From: Hermatobates lingyangjiaoensis
Lineage: Eukaryota; Arthropoda; Insecta; Hemiptera; Hermatobatidae
NCBI GenBank assembly: GCA_026182355.1
Contig: JAPFBL010000607.1
Location: forward strand, 85,511 to 149,510
Length of the DNA: 64,000 bases
Reading direction: 5' to 3'
Below, one piece after another: positions 33,301-44,310 of this stretch; the first letter of the stretch is position 1; each line of letters begins with the position of its first letter. The position numbers were made by a program, and so were the translations under genes. The notes below the pieces were generated by a model. That model was not told the origin of the DNA. It searched no databases and was given only the letters and a program-made list of their open reading frames with translations.

Positions 33301-33306
33301 TGAATA

Positions 33307-33309
33307 TCA

Positions 33310-33371
<62 letters not shown>
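33307..33371. repeat. (TC)n microsatellite
   Basis: About 32 TC units. Confidence 0.95.
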
Positions 33372-33374
<3 letters not shown>

Positions 33375-33429
33375 GTTCTTTCTCTTTCAATATGGTAACA
33401 GTCCTTTGTAGATAAATGTGAGATTAGAT

Positions 33430-33712
33430 TAAATTTTCTGTCAACTTTTTTCTTGATGAATTTCTTGGCTCCAAATCAATTACCTTTTCAAAATGTCTTA
33501 TTAATCCTTTAAATACTCTAGGTACTATATATATTAACTCACCATATGAATGTTATATTATTTCCAAAATGTCGGAAATAATAAATATATGGACAACAAA
33601 TCATATGGTGAGTTAATGTAACTAGTTCCTAGAGACTTTAAAGAACTAAGAAGAGATTTGGAAAAGGTGTCCAAGAAATTGATCAAGAAAAAAGTAGGCA
33701 GAAATTTAATCT
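33430..33712. mobile_element. Foldback element, family W, with PLE-like helix coding
   Basis: Left arm 33430-33560 and right arm 33590-33712 are inverted copies. The right arm reads, from 33624 on the plus strand, LVPRDFKELRRDLEKVSK then KLIKKKVGRNLIS, a charged helix resembling the family V and K PLE-like N-terminal peptides, though it lacks the EGLLP motif. No hammerhead-like core seen. (CA)n and (TA)n follow (33720-33791). Confidence 0.5.
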
Positions 33713-33714
33713 CA

Positions 33715-33791
<77 letters not shown>

Positions 33792-33793
<2 letters not shown>

Positions 33794-33962
33794 TCACCGC
33801 CCTGTCTTCCTGCAGGACTCTTCGCTCTTCACACCTCCTGATGACGACGATGGTCGAAATATCGATGTGATTTATGTCTGTGTCTTTCTGTGTGTTTCCT
33901 TCGTTTTGAATTTATTTTATTTAAAAAAGTCCACTGGACCGTTTCTTTTAATTGTATATATA
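33792..33962 (+). mobile_element. Solitary right arm, family B, copy 4
   Basis: Starts at (TA)n, contains GCCCTGTCTTCCTGCAGGAC, an intact core at 33832-33869, and the GTCCACTGGACCG outer hairpin. No left arm. Confidence 0.8.
33832..33869 (+). ncRNA. Hammerhead-like core, family B (solitary)
   Basis: CACCTC/GATGTG stem I, CTGATGA, C, GAC/GTC with loop GATG, GAA, ATAT, C. Intact and without an inverted partner next to it. Confidence 0.6.
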
Positions 33963-34195
33963 TCAATGATCAAACCACAATAAGAAAATGAGAAAACAAG
34001 ACTAAGATCTATCAACCGTAACAAACGGTCTTCGTCAGAGTCAAAAACCCAACTGACTCTGACAGTTGGGTTTTTGACTCTGACGAAGACCGATTGTTAC
34101 GGTTGAAAGATCTTAGTCTTGTTTTCTCATTTTCTTATTGTGGTTTGATCATTGATTGTTATTTAACGTGTTTATGTGAAATCTTTATATATATA
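33963..34195. mobile_element. Foldback element, family A, copy 6
   Basis: Arms around an inversion at about 34055-34060. Cores 34000-34042 (minus) and 34076-34118 (plus; stem II loop GATTGTTA, AGATCT intact). Confidence 0.85.
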
Positions 34196-34212
34196 TATGT
34201 ATATATATATAC

Positions 34213-34310
34213 CAGTTGGGTTTTTGACTCTGACGTAGACCGCTTGTTACGGTTGAAAGATCTTAGTCTTGTTTTCCCATTTCTTATTGTGGTTTGATCA
34301 TTGGATGTAT
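34213..34310 (+). mobile_element. Solitary right arm, family A, copy 7
   Basis: Begins AGTTGGGTTTTTGACT directly after (TA)n. Core 34226-34268 (A9 changed: CTGACGT). It is in the same orientation as the right arm of copy 6, so two sense cores lie 150 bp apart. Confidence 0.8.
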
Positions 34311-35090
34311 ATAATATATATATATATTTAATTGGAACAATTTAAGAGAAATAAATTGACTTACATCTCATTAAATGAAAGGAATGCTTCACTCGACTCA
34401 TCTGCAAGTTGGTATTTTATGTATTACTATTTCAAACTCCATCATAAATTTAAATGATTTACAATACAATACACTCCGTATTATTCCAAATCCTTGCATA
34501 GTATAGACAATATTTTCGTATATGATGTATTCTGTTCCCATATTTCATTTTTATATGTTTGAAAATGTATGTATTGATGGATGTTTTTATATATTCAAAA
34601 AGCTGTAATTAATTGTACTTTTCGTTATCTTTAGAAGAGAAGTGAATCATGGTAGACATTATCATGGCTGAGTTTATAGCCATGAATGTTTGCCCATGAC
34701 TGTGTGCTGGTATATGGGAGGTCATCAGTGTCTGGGCTGGTCTTTTCCACTAGCCCCCCGCTGGCGCTTAACGCTCCGGCTATACAGTTTTTTTTTCTTT
34801 CTCCTTCTAGTCTAAGATCAAAATCCTTGTACACGCTACCCCCAGCTAAGAGAATGTAAAGTCCTTCAGCCCTAGGTCTTTAGTGCGATAGTTAAACATT
34901 TTTACTCAAAGTAAACAAAATACAGCTCTCTAAATAAACAAGAGCCTAAGTAACTATACAATTTCATGATTATAAACCTTAAAAAAACATAAACATTAAT
35001 AAATGTCAAAAAAAAATTAATACGCAAACATTAAACCCAATTCTATTCTGTTTTATTTGTTTATATTTATTGATTAATGTAGAGCCAGTG
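34311..35090. other. No gene; one moderately GC-rich patch
   Basis: 34650-34870 (ATGGCTGAGTTTATAGCC ... CCGCTGGCGCTTAACGC) stands out in composition but matches no family I know. Confidence 0.4.
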
Positions 35091-35095
35091 GCATA

Positions 35096-35640
35096 GCTAC
35101 TATTTTTACTCCCTGGGGCGGTCGTAAAATCCCCCACTACAACTGGACGCTGATAATCCGTTAACCTTCAAAATTTCAGAAAGTCCTCAAAATATTTATT
35201 TTTATGGAATTACAATCAAGGATCTAATTTTAGAATGCTCCTATTAGTTCCAGACTTTCACCTTATTACTGTACACTTAAACATATACGGCCGTCATTCA
35301 AAGAAAACCAAAGATTTTAGAAAACAAAAACGATTAATTCAAATCATAAAAAAAAACTGTTAAATTAAATTAACTGGCTAAACAAACAAATATAATAAAC
35401 TACTAACCACTTTAAAAAAAAATAAAATAAATTTATTTTTAATTTGCTAATATTACAGTTGAAAACTCCGTTTCATGATTTCAACAAAAATTCCGTTTAA
35501 AAACATAAAACATAAAAAAAATTACGACCTTAAAAAGTCATTATGGTATAAATTTTCAGATTTTTTGCATTTTATGATTTCAATTTTTTTTTCTATTTAC
35601 TATTTTTACTTCCTTAAAATGCCATCCTGGGTGGATCACA
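35096..35640. mobile_element. Element X, copy 1 (hAT-like, right end missing)
   Basis: Starts CAGTGGCATAGCTAC; the subterminal GGGGCGGTCGTAAAATCCCC and about 400 bp of body match the inverted copy at 45699-46645. No right TIR found. Confidence 0.6.
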
Positions 35641-35827
35641 CCCCCTTTCTAAATCACTCTGTTCATCACACATTATATTTTTATATTCAAGGAAATCAAA
35701 CTGAAATTAGCGAAAGGACAGGTAAAAGTTTGCTTCGTTATAGTAAACCCATATCTTATAGAGTAGTAGGAAAAACGTGTTGGTGTGAACGAAGAGACAG
35801 CTTGTGATGTATCAGCTTTGGTTTATA

Positions 35828-36195
35828 TTGGCAAACCGTCGGCAACTTCGTACGATGATGTTGGAGTCGTTGGAGCGCTTTCGGACGTTGTCCATCTTCA
35901 ATCGCAACTAACCTGCGATTACAGATGGACAACGTCCGAAAGCGCTCCAACGACTCCAAGATCATCGTACGAGGTATGACGGTTTGCCGTATTAATAATA
36001 TAAACTTAATGACTAGCTTATTATCTTTACTGCAGTTCCAGCCACTTTTGCTGTTGGACAGTGACCTAAGTACTAAAAAAATCAGAGTTCATTCGACTGG
36101 CCATAACGGTTTTCCAAAACCATCTCGTATTTTGGAAAAATAATTAGATGATTATTTTTCTTCTAATGTAGTGCAATCAGTTATTATGTGGTATT
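35828..36195. repeat. Inverted repeat family P, copy 1
   Basis: Short left arm (35828-35907) and long right arm (35917-36195) with inversion at TTGCGA near 35911. The right arm contains an open frame (next entry). Copies at 36850-37190 and 40985-41370. Confidence 0.75.
35925..36143 (+). CDS. Conserved repeat-borne frame of family P, unknown function
   Basis: A 72-codon frame beginning MDNVRKRSNDSKIIVRG. The same frame of the same length is open at 41142-41360 (minus), with five conservative or silent differences in the first 60 codons, and decayed at 36870-37105. An alternative reading is a mini-intron: 35974-36035 starts GTATG and ends TTTACTGCAG, joining KIIVR to PATFAVGQ. No similarity to a known family. 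It may be a captured exon or part of an unidentified element. Confidence 0.3.
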   Translation: MDNVRKRSNDSKIIVRGMTVCRINNINLMTSLLSLLQFQPLLLLDSDLSTKKIRVHSTGHNGFPKPSRILEK

Positions 36196-36197
36196 TA

Positions 36198-36850
36198 CTC
36201 ATTGTAGGGTAAAAATCTAATGAAATGGTCTCCACATATAAAAATTTAGCAGTTGAAAGTTAGCAGTTAGCAATGGTAGGAACAGCAACGTCTTTAGAAT
36301 TAGTCAGAAATAAAACATTATAACAATTAAAATATAACTCTACATCAGAAAAGAAAACTGTACAAATACATGAAAACAGGAGTGACCTAGAATTGACTAA
36401 GCTATAAATTATCAATAATAATCATTGTAGGGTAAAAATGTAATGAAATGGTCTCCACATATAAAAATTTAATGATATAAACAACGCGTTTTGAACACGT
36501 AGTGTTCTTCCTCAGGCATTAACTAAAAAATACAATGACACCAGATAGTTATCTATAGTACAAAGTAAATAAGTACAAAAATTAATATAAAATAAAATAA
36601 GGCAGAAAGTACGAAACCTAAGGATGAGTGCCTCTGAATAAGACTGACTGATAATGGAATGGACATGGGTGGGGGTATAGGGTACATCTGTTTCTTATTC
36701 GAAGGCAGGTACATTTCATTGTAATTTTTTTTTTATCATTATCATTTTTTTTATATCATTAAATTTTTATATGTGGAGACCATTTCATTAGATTTTTACC
36801 CTACAATGAGTAAATACTACATAATAACTGATTGCACTACATTAGAAGAA
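36198..36850. mobile_element. Element O with hammerhead-like core
   Basis: Ends CTCATTGTAGGGTAAAAATC (36198) and its inverse near 36795-36830, with a further copy of the same end at 36423-36475. Contains a family P-type segment (36278-36415) and the core at 36484-36516 (minus). No coding. Confidence 0.55.
36484..36516 (-). ncRNA. Hammerhead-like core, family O
   Basis: CTGAGGA, A, stem II GAACAC/GTGTTC with loop TAC, then AAA where GAA is expected, ACGCGT, T. Close to family J. G12 mutated, so probably inactive. Confidence 0.45.
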
Positions 36851-37190
36851 AAATAATCATCTATCATTCTGTATCTGATTGATGTACAGAACGGCCAGTC
36901 GAATGAACTCTGATTTTTTTAGTACTTAGCTCACTGTCCACAGCAAAAGTGGCTGCAACTGCAGTAAAGATAATAAGCTAGTCATTAAGTTTATATTATT
37001 AATACGGCAAACCGTCATACCTCGTACGATGATCTTGGAGTCGTTGGAGCGCTTTAGGACTTTGTCCATCTTTAATAGCAGGTTAGTTGCGATTGAAGAT
37101 GGACAACGTCCGAAAGCGCTCCAACGACTCCATCATTGTACGAGGTATGACGGTTTGTCATATTAATAATATAAAATATACTAATCTCAA
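36850..37190. repeat. Inverted repeat family P, copy 2
   Basis: Long left arm (36850-37080) and short right arm (37088-37190); inversion again at the TTGCGA region. Mirror-image asymmetry to copy 1. Confidence 0.75.
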
Positions 37191-38764
37191 TGGTAATAAA
37201 ATATGCAAGTATTTATGAGCTTTGGGTTTTAACAGAAGGTGTATCCTTTTAGAGGTTTGTTTTTTTAATTTTTAATTTTTGGGTCTAATCGGCTTCTATG
37301 GTACTTCTATTTCGGTTGAATTTATATTTTATTTGGTTAAAAATAAAAGTTTTAAATTGAATTTTATCTTGCTCAACAAAAAGCTTTTTTTAAAAAAAAA
37401 AATTGAATTAGTAATTTGATTGGAAAGCCGTATTTCAGATATGTTTCTTACCAGCTGTGGTGTTGAAAGTAAGACTGAGCCGGCAGTCGAAGCAATAAGC
37501 TGGCTGAACAGGAGGAGTGCACCTACGGCATTAGCGCTATCCTAAACTCGGTACTTTAGAGTTTGCTGGAGAAGGTTACTCAAGCATATGTAGAATGAGC
37601 AATACAATAACTTTGACAAACATGAGCAAAGAATGGAACCGACTGGTTCAACTTGTCACTTTGTTTCCTGATTGTAGATCATAATGGCAGTAGGTCCTTA
37701 TTTATATGAAATAATCTTAACTTATGAAACAATAATATTAAGATGTTATTATGAAATGTTGTAATGTATTAGAAATGTTCAATTGATTGTTTTAGCGAAT
37801 TCCATTTAGATGTGATATGTTGCAATGGAATGTTGAGTCTATGCGATGACACTGTCGTCATGGGTGATTTCTCAGTTCAAATTCTCAAAAACAGATAAAC
37901 CACCCTGAGGCGTTAAATCCCTTTGCTACCACACCTGACATTGCTTAAGTCCTTTTGAATTGTATTCCGTCCAAACAGCCTTCATGCTATTCTCTTATAA
38001 ATCATAAATACGCTAAAAAAAGGACAAAGAAATTACGTTCACTCTAAAAGGTTTCAACTGTTATTTAGGCCTCCAGGTTAGTAGATCCAATTGTTTGGAT
38101 AATTCTGTTTGGAAGATAAAAATGTGTTTGTTACAAGTAAAAGGGTAGAAGCATTAATAGTACATGAATAATACTGCTTAAATCGTGACTGTCCATCGTC
38201 ATTGTAATGGGTGGATCCCCTACCTTCACACTTACCTAGTGCTATTGTTCAAAGTCACTTTAATCCCTATAATAACGACAATCTTATAGTATTTCCTCAA
38301 CTGGTTCCACAGATTAATACATAAAACCCATTTTGTAAACCTATAATAGATGGATATAAATACAGAGGTTATTCAAGGCTGGCTTTTAATGGTGTGGAGC
38401 CAGCCATAGATCACAATGCCTGCCTCTCCAATTCTCTTATAGCTCCTTCAGTGTTTCATTACTTATATGCAAACGCGCCTATAAAGACTTTCCTATTGCA
38501 ACAAATTTATCACTGCACTTTAAACCAATCTCAAAAAATAATAAATTAAATATGTAATTGAAATCATTGCAGTATGCCCTTCTTAAAGTTATGCTTACTT
38601 CAAAGGTTCAATCCTTATTATAAATACTACTCTATAAATGAATAGGCAAAACTACTGGAGAGGAGCATTTAATTTCCTGAAGAAAAAATAAATTTAAATA
38701 TTGAAAGAAATTATGTCTGCAAGTTCTACGTGTTTTCTTCTATGTAATCACATGTATATATATA
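37191..38764. other. No gene recognised
   Basis: Longest stretch without assignable elements. Moderately GC-rich around 37450-37700, but no open frame or known repeat. It may be unique host sequence. Confidence 0.4.
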
Positions 38765-38880
38765 TAGGTGTGTTATCTAATCAGGATTCGGTCAAATTTA
38801 TTAACAAAAAAATTTGACCGAATCCCGATTAGATAACACACCTATTCTATCAAACGGTCGATATATTATTGAATCTGTTG
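38765..38880. mobile_element. Miniature family E foldback
   Basis: Arms 38765-38799 and 38809-38843 contain only the outermost 35 bp of family E (TAGGTGTGTTATCTAATC and GATTCGGTCAAATTT), then the usual outer tail to (TA)n at 38880. The core region is absent. Confidence 0.85.
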
Positions 38881-38904
38881 TATATATATATATATATATA
38901 TAAT

Positions 38905-39648
38905 ATAAGTGATGAACAAAATGCGATAAACAAAAATAACTGTGATACATAGAAAGAAACGTAACAATTAGGACTCAATTTTCAATATTTCGACCGTTAT
39001 GGCGGTTCTCCTCAGGAGAAAAAAATGAATTGATGGAGGGACGACAGTCAACTGAAAAACTTTCTGGTTTGATGGCTAAAGCAGTGCTGCCCTGAAAGAC
39101 AAAATAAAAAAAGAAAGAACCAAGAAGTTGAGGTTGAAAGAAATTTAAAGAAGAATAAAAGGGAGGACAGCTGAAAATATAAACAATATATTGAAATATG
39201 TTATTAAAAAATTTAAAATATTGAATTAAAATGTAGGATGATAAAACAAAGTACATTAAAAAAGTTAAATTACAAAAACCAAACAAAAAACCTGTCAAGT
39301 TTTTCTAACTATTATTATTTTAATTTGTTTTGTGATTATCAGTTTTTTTAATTCAATAGTTTTAATTTTGAAATAAAATATGTTATATATTTATATATTT
39401 TGGGCTTTCTTTTCCTTTCTTTTTTTTAATTTTTTTTTTCAATCTCGACTCCTTGGTTCCTTTTTTTTAGTTTCTCCTTCGCAGTTGAACTGGCATAGCC
39501 CTCAAACCAGAGAGTTCTTCAGTTGACTGTCGCCCATTCCTCAGTTCACATCTTCTTCTGAAGACAATACCATAACGGTCGAAATATTGAAAAATGATAA
39601 CTATTCTTACATTTATTTCTATGTGTCACTGTTTATTTCAAGTATATA
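38905..39648. mobile_element. Foldback element, family N, with ~500-bp loop
   Basis: Left arm 38905-39020 and right arm 39540-39648 carry inverted copies, each with a core. The loop (39021-39539) is not repeated elsewhere in the window and is probably PLE 3' UTR. Outer ends at (TA)n. Confidence 0.65.
38980..39020 (-). ncRNA. Hammerhead-like core, family N
   Basis: CTGAGGA, G, stem II with ACCG/CGGT and a closing G-C pair, GAA, ATAT, T. The sister core at 39553-39592 (plus) has CTGAAGA and a weaker stem II. Stem I partial. Confidence 0.45.
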
Positions 39649-39700
39649 TACATAAACGAATTAAAACGAAGATAGCACATAAATAGACAAAGGAAGAACT

Positions 39701-39735
39701 CACTTCTATATTTCGACGATCGTTGTCATCAGGAG
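39701..39735 (-). ncRNA. Hammerhead-like core downstream of PLE ORF
   Basis: CTGATGA, C, a stem II based on a palindromic AACGATCGTC region, GAA, ATAT, A. Shares the flanking CCTCCTGATGAC and TCGAAATAT with family B, but A replaces C after ATAT. Confidence 0.55.
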
Positions 39736-39945
39736 GCAAAGAGTCCCACAGGAAGGCAGAACGGTGACTGAACACGATCAGCTAAAACACAACCATTAGT
39801 CAGTACTCCTACTGCAACTACTAAGCGAGAAAGGAGGGGAAGGAAATGAACTGTTAAATAAAATAATAAAAATAAAGTAGAGATATGTAAATTAAATGAA
39901 AAAGATGAATTACATGAATTTTAAGAAAAAAAAATAAATAAAAGA

Positions 39946-40300
39946 TTATCTGTTAAGTCCAGGAGGAGATTGAGCAGCAAGTAAGCATATGTATGCTTCC
40001 TCAGAAGCACTTAATGTTACTTTCGTATTAGAATCGGGGATTTGTTTGAGTATTTGAACTTAAAAACAATCATTATGGCTGACACCATGGGAGTTCGCAT
40101 GAATGGCTATAGGAAGGTTACTACCGACTGAAGCCCTATGACCATTCATACACTGTTATTTCAAGTTCATTGAATGGTCATTGACCGACTGAAGCCCTAT
40201 GACCATTCATACGAAGACTCAGCTTAGTAGAAGTTAAATCGGTATAAAAACAGTTACACTGAGTGCTGTCGTTTAGAGGGGAATCGAAGAAAGGATACAC
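39946..40300 (-). pseudogene. Penelope-like GIY-YIG endonuclease, C-terminal half
   Basis: Minus-strand pieces: YPFFDSPLN and STQCNCFYTD (internally deleted start of the nuclease), STKLSLRMNGHRASV twice because of a 60-bp-scale duplication, then GSNLPIAIHANSHGVSHNDC, a frameshift, and EEAYICLLAAQSPPGLNR with stop at 39946-39948. The R-M-N-G-H-R-A-S motif, the H...H spacing and the closing QSPPGLN are characteristic of the PLE nuclease C-terminus. The fragment at 25609 covers the part missing here. Non-functional. Confidence 0.75.
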
Positions 40301-40984
40301 CGAAATCAAAAATAAAATAAATACAGCTAATTGTCAGAAATATATTGATATTAAAAAAATAAAAAATTAAAAAACCTTCAATTGACTTTAAAAAAAACAA
40401 ATCCGAAACATCCGGAAATCCTGGTCCAAGTAACTTGAGATAAGAGAAGAAATTCTGGGATAATGAACAAAAAAAACATCCAAAATTCCCAAACATTGCT
40501 CTGTTGAAAGAGAAAAGTTGCTTTTTATTTGAGCAAATTAGTACGAGTATTAGGAATTAGAGATGACTGTTCTTTTTTTTTGCGCCTAATTAGTGACATT
40601 GAAAAATGACACTCTTTAACAAGTAGTTGGATAAAAAAAACTACGTCATCTGATATGATGGTAGTTAATCTTAATTCTATCCAATTAGAAATCGAACCCA
40701 AAAAAAAAAGAAATGACCACTTTACTGTTTATGGAGTGAGATATCTTATTTCTTATAGAGACAGATTGTAGAAGGTTTTTTGCAAACTTTGAGGCGCATC
40801 AAAACCTCAAGGTTATTTGCACTATTATCTCTATCTTCCATCTGAATGCTTACTCACAAAAGAAAAAAAAACATCTATTTGAATATAGTATTTGAGCTGA
40901 TTGACATAAATACATTGTTAGCAATTCTGGCAATGAAATATGTAACTATAGATAATAATATGTATTAGACATGCATAGTCCAGC
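40301..40984. other. No gene recognised
   Basis: AT-rich. The minus frame 40254-40496 is mostly low complexity beyond the PLE fragment. Confidence 0.4.
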
Positions 40985-41370
40985 GGGGCAGAGACTAGCA
41001 ACGTCTTTAGAATTAGTCAGAAATAAAACATTGTACCAATTAAAATATAACTCTATATCAGAAAAGAAAACTGTACAAATACATGAAAACGGAAGTGACC
41101 TAGAATTGACTAAGCTATAAATTAACAAAAATAATAATCTATCATTCTGTCACTGATTGATATACAGAACGACCAGTCGAATGAACTCTGATTTTTTTAG
41201 TACTTAGGTCACTGTCCATCAGCAAAAGTGGCTGAAACTGCAGTAAAGATAATAAGCTAGTCATTAAGTTTATATTATTAATACGGCAAACCGTCATACC
41301 TCGTACAATGATCTTGGAGTCGTTGGAGCGCTTTCGGACGTTGTCCATCTTCAATCGCAACTAACATACT
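40985..41370 (-). repeat. Repeat family P, copy 3 (single arm)
   Basis: Longest version of the arm: includes the segment AGCAACGTCTTTAGAATTAG that occurs separately at 36278, and the 72-codon frame (41142-41360). Confidence 0.75.
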
Positions 41371-41719
41371 GAGCTGTTATTCATTAAGTTGCCCCTTACT
41401 ATTTACTTTTAATTTTTTTTTTTCAAATGTAATAAAGGGTATAAAAAATCAGTGAGGAGAATGATCAGGTAATAAGAAAAAACGTACCACTCTTATATGA
41501 AATGGGAAGAGGTTTTCTGACGATGAAATATGACATGCATCATCATAACTTGTAAGAAACATCAATATATTTCAAAATAAATACGTGGGTAGATCATTGT
41601 GACTTGTTCATTTTAGAAGTATTGACTAATAGATTTACTTAATCAGATTATGGTCAATTGTGAATTTGTAATTGATCATTATGTTGTAATATATATTACA
41701 ACATTATGTTATATATATA

Positions 41720-42290
41720 TATATATTCATTAAACACTTTTTGAACCCTTGCATTCTCGTCTGGACTCTTTCGCTTTAACTTTTCTACACCTTCCTAATG
41801 ACGACGATGTTTCGAAGTTTATCGGGATATGAAATACGAGTATGTCAAATGTGTCTTATCTGTGAAACTCATATTAACAATATAAACAAATTATATGAAC
41901 TTAATTTATTTAAAAAAGTCTGCTGACCGTTTTTTTAATTAATAATATATATATATTCATTAAACACTTTTTGAACCTTTGTTCTCGTCTCTTTTCTCTT
42001 TAACTTTTCTAATTTCCTAATCAGTGTTTTGAAGTTTTCCGGGGATATGAAATAACAATTCTCCAAATTTTTTATCTTGTAAACTCATATTAACAATATT
42101 CATTTACACAATTTACCACGATTTAGTAAAGTGTAAATTGTTAACAATGAGTTTTCAAGATAAAACATTTGGAGAATTGTTATTTCATATCCCCGGAAAA
42201 TTTCAAAACACTGATTAGGAAATTAGAAAAGTTAAAGAGAAAAGAGACGAGAACAAGGTTTCAAAAAGTGTTTAATGAAATTTGCATAAA
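41720..42290. mobile_element. Family U arm and foldback
   Basis: 41725-41945 is a single arm (CATTAAACACTTTTTGAACC ... CTAATGACGACGATG ... TTCGAAG) ending in a family B-like outer tail (AAAAAAGTCTGCTGACCG). 41957-42110 and 42118-42283 form a near-perfect hairpin of a diverged version with CTAATCAGTGTTTTGAAG at the core position. The core is degraded in both. Confidence 0.7.
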
Positions 42291-42344
42291 CAAAAATCTG
42301 CTCCCTAATTACAGCAGGGAGCTGTAATATATATATATATATAT

Positions 42345-42662
42345 ATATAACAATTAAAAGAAACGGTCCAGCGGACTTTTTTACAATAAAATAAAAAACG
42401 AAGGAAACACACAGAAAGACACAGACATAACTCACATCGATATTTCGACAATCGTCGTCATCAGGAGGTGCGAAGAGCGAAGAGCGAAGAGTCCCGCAGG
42501 AAACAGGGCGGTACTGTCCTGTGTATTGATAAGACAGAGTACCCGCCTGTCTTCCTGCGGGACTCTTCGCTCTTCGCTCTTCGCACCTCCTGATACGACA
42601 TTGTCGAAATATCGATGTGAGTTATGTCTGTGTCTTTCTGTGTGTTTCCTTCGTTTTTATTT

Positions 42663-42682
<20 letters not shown>
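42345..42682. mobile_element. Foldback element, family B, copy 5
   Basis: Arms 42370-42505 and 42545-42682; (TA)n on both sides. Core minus 42433-42470 intact; core plus 42584-42619 has lost two bases (CTGATACGACATTG). Confidence 0.85.
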
Positions 42683-42711
<29 letters not shown>

Positions 42712-42785
42712 ATGATCAAACCACAATAAGAAATGACAAAACAAGACTAAGATCTTTCAACCAGAACAAGCGGTCTTCGTCATTG
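42712..42785 (-). mobile_element. Family A arm fragment, copy 8
   Basis: From TGATCAAACCACAATAAG to CGGTCTTCGTC, truncated inside the core (42745-42781). Confidence 0.7.
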
Positions 42786-42949
42786 TTTTGGTAATTAATC
42801 TGACCATTCAGGGTAGGGCATTTTTCCTTGATAAGCAAAGCCTCCAATATATGCAATATGTACGGTTATTATTAATCCAAATAACCGTAGTTTCATACAC
42901 TAGCATTTTTCTCGTCAATGATATTTGCATAATCATTATTGCAGACATT

Positions 42950-43310
42950 TGTGTTTATTTTAATTTATGTTTGTTTACTTTTTTGAACGTATATTTAGTT
43001 TTTTTTAGTCCAATTTTATTTCGGAATATAAACTAATTTATTACATGAATTATCAGTTATTATAATAATGCATCTATTCGTATTCACTGTCAAGAACAAC
43101 AGTTATGTGTTTTTATTTTAATTTATGTTTGTTTACTTTTTTTAAACACATATTTAGTTTTTTTTAGTCCAATTTTATTTTTTTGAACTAAATCCTTGAT
43201 CCCGTGAAAGCTTTTATATATAAACAAATTAAACAAATATATAAACTAATTTATTACGTATAACTAACTTTATTTATTTGTATTCATTGTCAAGAACAAC
43301 AGTTATTGGA
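42950..43310. repeat. Two diverged ~170-bp direct repeats
   Basis: TTTAATTTATGTTTGTTTAC and TTTTTTTTAGTCCAATTTTA, with the closing CAAGAACAACAGTTAT, occur at 42957-43108 and 43117-43305. Function unknown. Confidence 0.7.
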
Positions 43311-43849
43311 AACATGCCTTGTAACAGGTGAAGCCTTTCAGAAACCTGTTCAGGTAAGGCATACCCTTATAAGCAAGTGCAACATTTTTCAACGTAAGAA
43401 ACTCTATAAAAATAACAAGCTTCTTTTTTTTTTTTTTTTTTTTGCTGTTTTGATTCAAATTTGTTTGCCATTTATGAGAGTGAAAAAAAGAGAGAGAGAG
43501 TCAGTAAAGTAAAAAAAAAAATTGGAATGAAAACGACTAGAGAAATCACTAAGAGACTTAAACAAGTCTATGATGGTTCAAAAGGGAACAGTTGTAAAGG
43601 GGATCGGCGCCTGGGGACAAACACATCCATTTCAATGCAAATAAAAACGTACCGATATTATTCAAGTGAGCTTATTTGAAAGGCTCTCCGTGAAATCGGA
43701 ACATAAGTCCTACTGGCCTCATAAGCCATTCTAAATAGAACCATCCTGTTCTTTTTGTTTTTTTTTTTTAAATCCTATCTAGCACAAATGGAAACTTTTT
43801 TGAATAAAAAAAAAAAGAAAGGAATTTCACTTAAGTTAAAACTCAATTA

Positions 43850-44310
43850 TTTAAAACTTTCAAGGCAATTGTTCCTTTTTCTCTCTCTCTCTTTTTAAAG
43901 CAGTGTTTCTCAAAAATTTTAAGTATTCCCCCCCCCCCCTTAAGACACCATTTGATTTGTCAGCGCCCCCTAAAGAATTTAATCGTATAATATACAATAT
44001 TTTTTTAAATTTCAAAATGGATTCCATGTAAATATGTTTTAAAGGCGCAGAAAAATGTTAGATAAACTCAAAAATTATTTAAAACTTTCAGGCAATTGTT
44101 CCTCTCTCTCTCTCTCTCTCTTTTCTTTTAAAGCATTGTTTCTCAAAGTTTTTTAAGTATTGACCCCCCTTAAGACATCCATTTGATTTATCAGCGCCCC
44201 CTAAAGAATTTAATTGTATACTATACAATATTTTTTTAAATTTCAAAATGTATTCCATGTAAATATGTTTTAAAGGCGCAGAAAAATGTTAGATAAACTC
44301 AAAAATTGAG
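43850..44310. repeat. Tandem duplication of flank plus hAT left end
   Basis: 43850-44070 and 44080-44310 repeat the same order: TTTAAAACTTTCA(A)GGCAATTG, a (TC) run, TTTTAAAG, the hAT terminus and 170 bp of element body. Confidence 0.9.

Larger units (their letters stand above)
39650..40300 (-). mobile_element. Penelope-like element 3' end: endonuclease, 3' UTR, hammerhead
   Basis: In minus-strand order: GIY-YIG remnants (40300-39946), a 3' UTR of about 210 bp (39945-39736), a family B-type core (39735-39701), a terminal segment and TA-rich end at 39650. This is the expected order at the 3' end of an endonuclease-bearing PLE and ties family B to that element type. Confidence 0.7.
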
